DNA from: Phanerochaete sordida | Taxonomy: Eukaryota; Basidiomycota; Agaricomycetes; Polyporales; Phanerochaetaceae | Assembly (NCBI GenBank): GCA_019973155.2 | Contig: BPQB01000059.1 | Span: 124,001 to 188,000 of the forward strand | Length of the DNA stretch: 64,000 bases | Direction of reading: 5' to 3' | Part shown: positions 56,649-64,000 of the stretch, piece by piece | Layout: every line of letters begins with the position of its first letter | Numbering within the stretch: position 1 is the stretch's first letter | The notes under the pieces: generated by a model | What the model saw: the letters and a program-made list of their open reading frames with translations, nothing else | Told to the model about the DNA's origin: nothing | Database searches by the model: none | Made by a program: the position numbers and the translations under genes

Positions 56649-59031
56649 ATGGAGGCACTCAAGGCCGTCTTTGAAAAGAAGAAGCAGGAGGTGCGTCCCC
56701 AGAATCTCGCCAGAAAGCGCAAACTCACACCTCGTGCAGAATGCTCCTGCTCTGGTCACTTTTGTAACCGCGGGTTACCCTAGGATCCAGGACACAGTGC
56801 CAGTCATGCTTGCGATGCAGGAAGGCGGTGCTGACATCATTGAGCTCGGTGTACCTTTCTCCGACCCTATTGCGGACGGCCCCGCCATCCAAGAGACCAA
56901 CGCCGTGCGTCTTCGACCGTTTCGACCCTCTCCAGGCTTTCCCTCTCATACGTGAAACTCAGATTGCTGTTAAGAACGGCGTGGACTATGCTACGTGTCT
57001 GGGTCTTCTGCGGGAAGCTCGCAGCAAGGGCCTGACTGCCCCCGTGCTGCTCATGGGTGCGTCTGCATCCGAGTTTACTGCGACCGCTTGCTGATATCTG
57101 AGAAGGCTACTACAACCCTATGCTGGCCTACGGCGAAGACAAGGCCATCCAGGATGCGTACGAGGCTGGCGCCAACGGTTTCATCATGGTCGACCTTCCC
57201 CCAGAGGAAGCCATTACCTTCCGTGAAAAGTGTCAGAAGTCCCAGTACGTCTCAGTGGAGCCTTTGCCAAGGCGTTACACTCACCTCGAAACTCCAGCTT
57301 GTCCTACGTTCCCCTCATTGCTCCATCTACGACTCTTCATCGCATTCGCTTCTTGGCGTCGATCGCCGACACATTCATCTATGTCGTCTCGAAGATGGGA
57401 ACCACCGGCTCTTCGGACACCGGGAAACTGAACACCGCACTCCCCGATATCATTGCCCGTGTACGCGAGTACGCGACTGTGCCACTTGCGGTTGGTTTCG
57501 GAGTCGCCACGCGCCAACACTTCGAGCACGTCGCAGAGGCCGGCGCCGACGGTGTCGTTATTGGCAGTCGTCTTGTCTCCGTCATCAAGAACTCGTCGGC
57601 AGAAGAGGTTTCGAAGAACGTTGAGACTTACTGCCGCGAAATTAGCTTCAAGGACCAGCCTGGCAAGAACGCTCTGCACCCCGCGAACGGGAACCCGCGC
57701 TCAGAACCCGTCTTTAATGTTAACCGCGAGGGTGCGGCTCCGTCACACACCATCTCCGACTCGAGTGTTCTGCCTGCTCGCTTCGGCGAGTTCGGTGGCC
57801 AGTATGTGCCGGAGTCCCTCTACGACTGCTTGATCGAGCTCGAAGAGGCACACAAGAGCGCGATGGCGGATCCCGAGTTCTGGAAGGAGCTTCGCAGCTT
57901 CTACCCGTACATGAACCGCCCCTCGAACATCTACAAGGCGGAGCGTCTCACCGAGCACGCTGGTGGCGCAACTATTTGGCTCAAGCGCGAAGATCTGAAC
58001 CACACCGGTTCGCACAAGATCAACAATGCCGTCGGACAGATTCTCCTCGCTCGCAGAATCGGCAAGACTCGTATCATCGCCGAGACTGGTGCTGGCCAAC
58101 ACGGTGTCGCGACTGCGACGGTCTGCGCGCGCTTTGGTATGGAGTGCATCGTCTACATGGGTGCCGAGGACGTTCGTCGCCAGGCTCTCAACGTCTTCCG
58201 TATGCGCATGCTCGGCGCGACCGTCATTCCTGTCAACTCTGGCTCGTGCACACTCAAGGACGCGGTCAACGAGGCGATGCGCGACTGGGTGACGAACCTC
58301 TCGACGACACACTACCTCGTCGGCTCCGCCATTGGCCCCCACCCCTTCCCAACCATCGTCCGTGACTTCCAGAAGGTCATCAGCGAGGAGATCAAGGAGC
58401 AGCTGCACGGCGAGATCGGCCGTCTTCCCGACGCCGTCGTCGCCTGTGTCGGTGGCGGCAGCAACGCCATCGGCACGTTCTACGACTTTATCAACGACAA
58501 GAGCGTTAAGCTTGTCGGTGTTGAAGCCGGTGGTGAGGGCACGGACGGCGACCGCCACAGCGCCACGCTCGCCAAGGGTCAGCCCGGTGTCCTCCACGGC
58601 GTGCGCACGTACATTCTTCAGGACCGCGCGGGCCAGATCATCGAGACGCACTCGATTAGCGCCGGCCTTGACTACCCCGGTGTCGGCCCTGAGCACGCCT
58701 GGTTGAAGGACTCTGGACGCGCCCAGTACGTTGTCGCCACCGACGAGGAGGCCCTTCGTGGCTTCCGCCTGATCACGCAGCTCGAGGGTATCATTCCGGC
58801 GCTCGAGTCATCGCATGCTATCTGGGAGGGTGTCCGCCTTGCGAAGACGCTCCCGAAGGACCAGCACATTGTTATCGTACGTTTTGTCATCTCGATGGTC
58901 TCGTGCCCGGTGCTAAACCCCCTTCGCAGTGCTTGTCCGGTCGCGGCGACAAAGACGTCGAGCAGATCTCGCAACTGCTCCCCGGCAAGTGGGAAGACAT
59001 CCTCGACTGGCATGTGTCCGCCCAGGTGTAA
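56649..59031 (+). CDS. TRP5: Bifunctional tryptophan synthase (alpha-beta fusion)
   Basis: Last two steps of tryptophan synthesis, with indole channelled from the alpha to the beta site. Exons 56649-56690, 56740-56904, 56963-57056, 57106-57244, 57298-58876 and 58930-59031 close to 706 aa. Alpha half: [85 protein letters not shown]. After a linker, beta half: [28 protein letters not shown] (the PLP lysine is in HK), [40 protein letters not shown], ending [12 protein letters not shown]. This alpha-then-beta fusion is the fungal arrangement. A Gcn4-type site and TATA box lie just upstream. Confidence 0.97.
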
Positions 59032-59515
59032 GGCGGCAACAAAACACCACACATAATACTATTGCAGCACTCCTGCACAGACTAAAAGTGTAACATAGAC
59101 TAGCGACAAAGGGGGATTCATTCAGCCTTGACAGGGTACAGGCGGCGAAGTGTACCGCCCGCTGAGAGCTCGATTTGTCTCCGTCTGGAAGGGTACCTTG
59201 AGCGAAGTGCTTCCGTCTCGCGGGCAGTCACCGTACAATACGGCATGACTGAGACTGTGCTCTCATCGATACTCGTGTATCTCGTGGGCACATTCGAGGA
59301 TGCTGATTGGCGGTGTATCGGATTGCGAAATAAATAATTGATATAGCAGAGCGACCGCCTAGCGTTCAGCACATGTCCTTGACCATCTCAATCAGCTACC
59401 GCTCATCCAGACGACTCTTGTTGTAAACTTGCCCCTAATTGCCCCTCTGAGGGGCGTCGACGACGCTGCTGTCTGAACCCGTTACACGCATCGTCACCAT
59501 TGATTCACACCAGAC
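59032..59515. other. Intergenic region; probably holds the GID7 5' exon
   Basis: About 0.48 kb between TRP5 and the first clear GID7 exon. An ATG at 59373 opens only a short frame. The GID7 frame has a likely acceptor (CACACCAG) at 59515, so a short first exon is expected here, but I could not identify it. Confidence 0.35.
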
Positions 59516-62500
59516 AAGTACACCGCGGGGCCTCGTCCCTTCGAGTACTCTACCTCTTGCACCAGCACCAGCACCTCCAGCGACCGCTGCCCACGCTCAG
59601 ACGCACTCCCCGTCTCCGTCCAGACCAACTTTCCAGCGCATCCAGACATCGTCAACCGCGAGCGCAAGCCTTGTCCCAGCGACCCGCAGCCGCTTTGAGC
59701 TTGAGGAAGACGACACCGAGTCTGTGATTGCTCCTTCGTCCGAACCGTCATCTTTGTCCTACCTTCATCCGTCTTCGCGAGCACTTCCGCCGTCGCCGCC
59801 GCACCGCGACGCAGATCCGGACGCCTACCGCGCGCGAAAGAGGCCGCGAGTCGACAGCCTGAGCTCCGTCACCGCCGCCGCACCCGCCGAACGCTCACGC
59901 ACCACCGAGGACCCGCACACGCCCGCTGCGCTCATGCGTCTGACCAGCAACGACGCCGACTCGACGCTCTCCGTCTCCCCTGACGAGCTGCCCCAGGCCG
60001 GGCCCTCGACGCCCGCGCTCTCGAATGGGCACAACGGCGTGCTCAAGGGGAACGGCTTCGCCGCGCCATTCACGAACGGGAACGGCAAGGCTCCCCTGGC
60101 GGACGGAAACAGGGCTGAGAAGCACACACAGTCGGTGGCACGGGTCTCGCTGCCCGGCACTACCCTCTACGACGACTCACATGTGGACAGAGAGGAGTTT
60201 GTGCGGTTAGTGATCCAAAGCTTGCGCGATGTGGGGTACATGTGAGTGCTCTAGCTGGTTCTCATTGCCATCTTCCGTTTACGGGTATGTCCCATGCGCC
60301 AGTGAGTCTGCCGCGACTCTCGAAGCGGAGTCAGGGTATACGATGGAGACGTCTGACGTCTCCCGATTTCGACAATGTATATTGGAAGGGGACTGGGACA
60401 GTGCAGAGGACACACTGCTGAGGCTGGGGCTGTCGGAGGAGGAGGGGCTCTGGGTGCGTAATTCTGCTACTGCGGTCCCGTTCGGCACCATTAAACGGCA
60501 CACAGGAAGCGAAATTCCTTATCAGCCAGCAGAAATACCTGGAGCTCCTCGAAGCTCGAGAGATAGCGTCGGCATTGCACATACTACGGAATGAGCTCGC
60601 CCCTTCAAGTCCGGAGCCGGAGCAGCTGCACACACTTGCGAGGTCAGCACATGGAATTACGTGATGGAAGCCGAACGCTCACGGGCATTCGGTAGCTTAC
60701 TCATGTGTCAAGACCTAGAGGACTTGCGACGACAAGCAAGTTGGGATGGCGCAGGCGGGTCCTCAAGACGACGGCTATTGGCCAATTTACAACGTATGCG
60801 CCCTTCATTGCCGTGTGAACACATCGTATTTATCGCGAATACAGGGTACATACCGTCATCGGTGATGATCCCCCAACGGCGATTCGCTACCCTTCTTGAC
60901 CAGGCACGAGAATACCAGCAGGCGCGATGCCTATACCACAACGCGCCGACAAATGCGAGGACATTCTCGCTCTACGCGGACCATGCATGCGAACCGGAGG
61001 CTTTCCCGCGTGTAACAACTGCGATCCTCCAGGTGCACGATGATGAAGTGTGGAATCTTCAGTGGAGTCACAGCGGCAGCTTCCTTGCTACGGCGAGCAG
61101 GGACAAGTCAGCAATCATATGGCGGATAGGTGTACGTACCTCCTTCGTCACACGGAAAGCCATGACTTATGGAGTTATGACGCGCCTTGCAGTCGGATGC
61201 AGACCCGTCGACAAGAGAGTATCACGCACAATTCATTCTGCGTGATCACAAGTATCAGGTCGGCTGCGTAGCGTGGTCGCTGGACGACTCGATACTACTC
61301 ACCGCGTCGGAGAATTTCATACACATGTGGAATACGAGGGTACGTACCGAGGCTGCACGTCATTCAGATACCGGGTTCTTGACCCTATTTCTCTCGCGCA
61401 CAGACCGGTGCACTCATTCGGGTGCTGGATGCCCACTTCGACGTTGTGACCGCGCTAGCATGGTTGCCAGACGGCTCAGGTTTCATCTCCGGCGGACTCG
61501 ATCGGAAGATTATTCTTTGGGTACGTGAAGGCCAGCCGGTGCTTTGGGTCGCCCTCAGGCACTAACGATGGCTCTTTCACAGGACATCGACGGCAAGCAG
61601 CGGGACACTTGGGGCCGGACGCCAATACGGGTGACGGACCTTGCTATCACGCCAGATTTCAGCAAGCTCGTCGCTATTGGGATGTATGATGCACCATTGT
61701 CGCTACCTCCGACCGGGGGTGCAATTGCGGCCTCTGATGTAGCCAGTGGCGGAACGGCGACACCTCCGACGGGCTCGACTGCGCCTGCACCAGCAAATCG
61801 GCCAGCAGAGAACCGGATCATCGTGTACGACCTGTTGACAAAGCAGCTTGAGACGTACGTACTCCCTTCCGATGCGTCGCCGAATGCTCTTGACGCTGAT
61901 CCCGTACTTCTGGGTGTCGCCACAGGTCGGTGAAGCTGGAGGGAGAGTTGACAAGTGTCAAGGTTTCGCAGGACTCGCGCTATGCGTTGATAAACCGCGC
62001 GCTGGACTCGTTTGGCCTGCATGCCGTGAGTCAATCATGCCCAAGCATCCCACCTTTCTGTGAACGATGCTAACATATCACATGGACCCACGCTTACAGG
62101 AGATACACTTGTGGGAGATCAGCACCGGCAGGACGGTGCGCAAGTACACGGGCTACAAGCAGTCTCGACACGTTATACGGAGCGCGTTTGGCGGCGTGGA
62201 TGAGAATTTCATCATCTCCGGGAGCGAAGGTGCGCTCCCTACTGCATATGGGTTTGCTTTCCTTGGCCCGCTGATGCGCTCATTACAGACGGAAACGTGT
62301 TCATCTGGCATCGCGACTCTGGAACGCTCCTCGAGACCCTTCCTGGGCACGGCAGCGGAAGCGTTAACTCGGTTGCGTGGAACCCCGCGAACCCGAAGAT
62401 GTTCGCAACGTGCTCGGACGACCACACGATCCGCATTTGGGAGGCGGACCCGGCGTGGACGGTAGGTTCTGGTGCGCTCTCGGAGGGCTCGCACAGTCTC

Positions 62501-62608
62501 GAGCGCGATGGCAGTGGGAAGGGGAAAGGAAAGGGGCGGGAATGGGTCGGAGACAGCCTAGGCGGGGCGCCAGGATTCAGCATGGCAGGAACATCGCGTT
62601 CCTTGTAG
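59516..62608 (+). CDS. GID/CTLH ubiquitin ligase subunit, Gid7/WDR26-like WD40 protein
   Basis: Substrate-organising subunit of the GID/CTLH E3 ligase. The clear part begins after an acceptor at 59515; the start codon is unresolved. Long disordered lead (to about 60180). LisH/CTLH helices: EEFVRLVIQSLRDVGY joined to IESAATLEAESGY, then RFRQCILEGDWDSAEDTLL, EAKFLISQQKYLELLE, LMCQDLEDLRRQASWDGAGG and YIPSSVMIPQRRF. WD repeats follow: DEVWNLQWSHSGSFLATAS, VGCVAWSLDDSILLTAS, VVTALAWLPDGSGFISGG, NFIISGSEDGNVFIW and SVNSVAWNPANPKMFATCS, ending IRIWEADPAWT and a Ser/Gly-rich tail. Many short introns split the repeats. Exon joins were checked for the LisH part (60241/60303, 60453/60506). Confidence 0.86.
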
Positions 62609-64000
62609 TATTATGGTTGGATTTATCATACAGGTATGGCTCGACTGGCTATCACTAACATTTTGTACACACCCCCTTACCTTTCTCTTGCTTGCACACC
62701 CATTTCACACACCCACTTGCATTCACATGGCCGATCTCATTTTCTCATCTGTATTCTTTCCTCCCCAAGCTAGCTACGCATTGTCTGTCGGTCTGCATGT
62801 GCGCATAGAAGTGTTACAATATAATACTATCCACGGACTAGTATGCACCTTTATTTTTCCAACATATACTCACTTTGGTGTTGTGTTAGGAGCAGAGCGA
62901 TTCGCGGAGTCGTGTTTCGTGCCCGGTCACGCCACCGCGTCCCTGATCCCAGCGCCCGCACAGATAAACAGAAGGTTTTCTCTCTCCAATTCTGTACACA
63001 CTCAATGCAGCATGCTATCATCTCGAGTACGTATCTCTCATATCAACACGTAAACCAGCGAATTTAACCAAGGCGGGTTTAGGCTATGTGCCCGAGGGCG
63101 CGCGCGACGCAGCGGCGTCGTCGCTGCGATCTACATCGCCAATGCAGTCCTTGGGAGGAAGGACACCAAGTCCCACAGGCCGTGGAGTGCAGCACATCGC
63201 ACCTGTGACCGCACAGCATGGAACAAACCGCTAGCGACATCGGCTCTGCCCATCGTTGAGAAAGCACGCTCCGCCATCTGCTGCGGAGGTGGGTAGGGAG
63301 AACCAACATACGGATGTCGTGCCACTTTCTGTACGCCCCGACATACAACGAGTCGTATCCATAAACGCACTTCGTGACGCCACGGATGTAAGCACGCCCG
63401 TACGTCCGGTACCTCTCTATTATGCGGTCGCGGCCCGTGCCACGCAAGCTCTGCAGCATTGCTCGCTTCCCGCTCGCGCAGGGGCGGCCGCAGGACGGGT
63501 GCACCGAAGACGACCTGTGCTGCGGACGTCCCCGCTGCCTTGGGTCGTCCCAGTGAACATGCAACGAGTGTGCGAGCGTGCGCATCCGTCAGGCCCCGGA
63601 GCCTCCTGCTGGCGGTCACGGACGCGCCCGCCGACCTATCGACCTGCTCCGCGCGGCAGGAAATTCACACCGCATCGCCAGCCGCCGCCAGTCGTGCGCG
63701 GCCCCTGCCAAGGCCCCACCGTGGTGCGCGCCGAATATTCTGCGGCGGCGCGGGTGATAGGCGTGTGGGGGCGGCGGGCCTTCTCAGGATCGCCACGCGC
63801 ACGCCGCTGCGCGCAGGCCGAAGCGGCCCTTCCACGCAACTCTGAAGGCTAATGCGCCGCCCTTCGCAGGCAGGCATTCGCACGCGGGCCTCTCCCGCGA
63901 GGTGCTGCACGCCCCGTCCCTGCGCGGGCTCGCACCGCGGGCTGTTCTCAGGTACGAAGCACCCCCGAAGATGAGTGCTCGCCTCGAGGACGGGTTCCGC
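62609..64000. other. Right end of window, no firmly supported gene
   Basis: GC-rich beyond 63.2 kb, so many frames are open on both strands by chance. The most protein-like stretch is on the minus strand within 63131-63619 (VARHPYVGSPYPPPQQMAER, then AFSTMGRADVASGLFHAVRS), possibly after an intron with GTACGG and TACAG. Without a start, neighbours or a recognised family I do not call a gene; part of one may continue past the window edge. Confidence 0.35.

Noticed and set aside
57743..58696. Long minus-strand frame inside TRP5
   Set aside because: Exact antisense of the highly conserved beta domain; third-position bias explains the open frame.
63256..63852. Plus-strand frame at the right end with an AFS-like presequence motif
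   Set aside because: Very GC-rich DNA with all frames open; no confirmable start, splice sites or recognised domain before the window ends.

Overview
The window is nuclear DNA of a filamentous basidiomycete, most likely an Agaricomycete. Genes lie close together on both strands and are split by many 45-62 bp introns with GT..AG ends and CTGAC/CTAAC-like branch sites. Coding DNA is GC-rich. The conserved genes (ADE4, ATP2, bifunctional TRP5, BRX1, GID7/WDR26, FAN1, Csm1/Pcs1) are eukaryotic and fungal in organisation. Gene models were built by hand from reading frames, splice signals and paralogue comparison. Where exon sums are said to close, the summed length is a multiple of three with one stop.

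Region 1 (about 1-17 kb) is accessory. It starts with a small protein gene that has a paralogue at 34 kb. A direct array of five paralogous genes follows (1595-3440, 4393-6119, 6790-8595, 11278-12942, 15097-16968). Each encodes a signal peptide, two related modules with four conserved cysteines, a Ser/Thr-rich stalk, one membrane helix with a basic stop-transfer, and a long disordered tail. Four of the five tails end in a PPPY motif. All five share one six-exon structure with a 16-nt microexon. I know no function for this family; it is the best candidate here for an undescribed surface receptor or sensor set.

Region 2 (17-34.5 kb) is mostly housekeeping: a large unrecognised membrane protein, a DUF1776 protein, a FAN1 nuclease with a long added C-terminal tail, tRNA-Ser(AGA), ADE4 (its start codon is split by an intron) and mitochondrial ATP2.

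Region 3 (35-47 kb) carries three seven-helix membrane protein genes. Two of them sit head-to-head with a 2H cyclic phosphodiesterase gene, and these two pairs are mirror images of each other around a three-KH RNA-binding gene and an alpha-arrestin-like gene. This is an inverted segmental duplication.

Region 4 (47-62.6 kb) returns to housekeeping: BRX1, a RING/coiled-coil protein, an ADGF-type adenosine deaminase, a Csm1/Pcs1-like kinetochore protein, an asparaginase with ankyrin repeats, tryptophan synthase and the GID subunit Gid7/WDR26. The divergent asparaginase-TRP5 promoter holds a perfect Gcn4/CPC1-type site. The last 1.4 kb has no gene I can support firmly.
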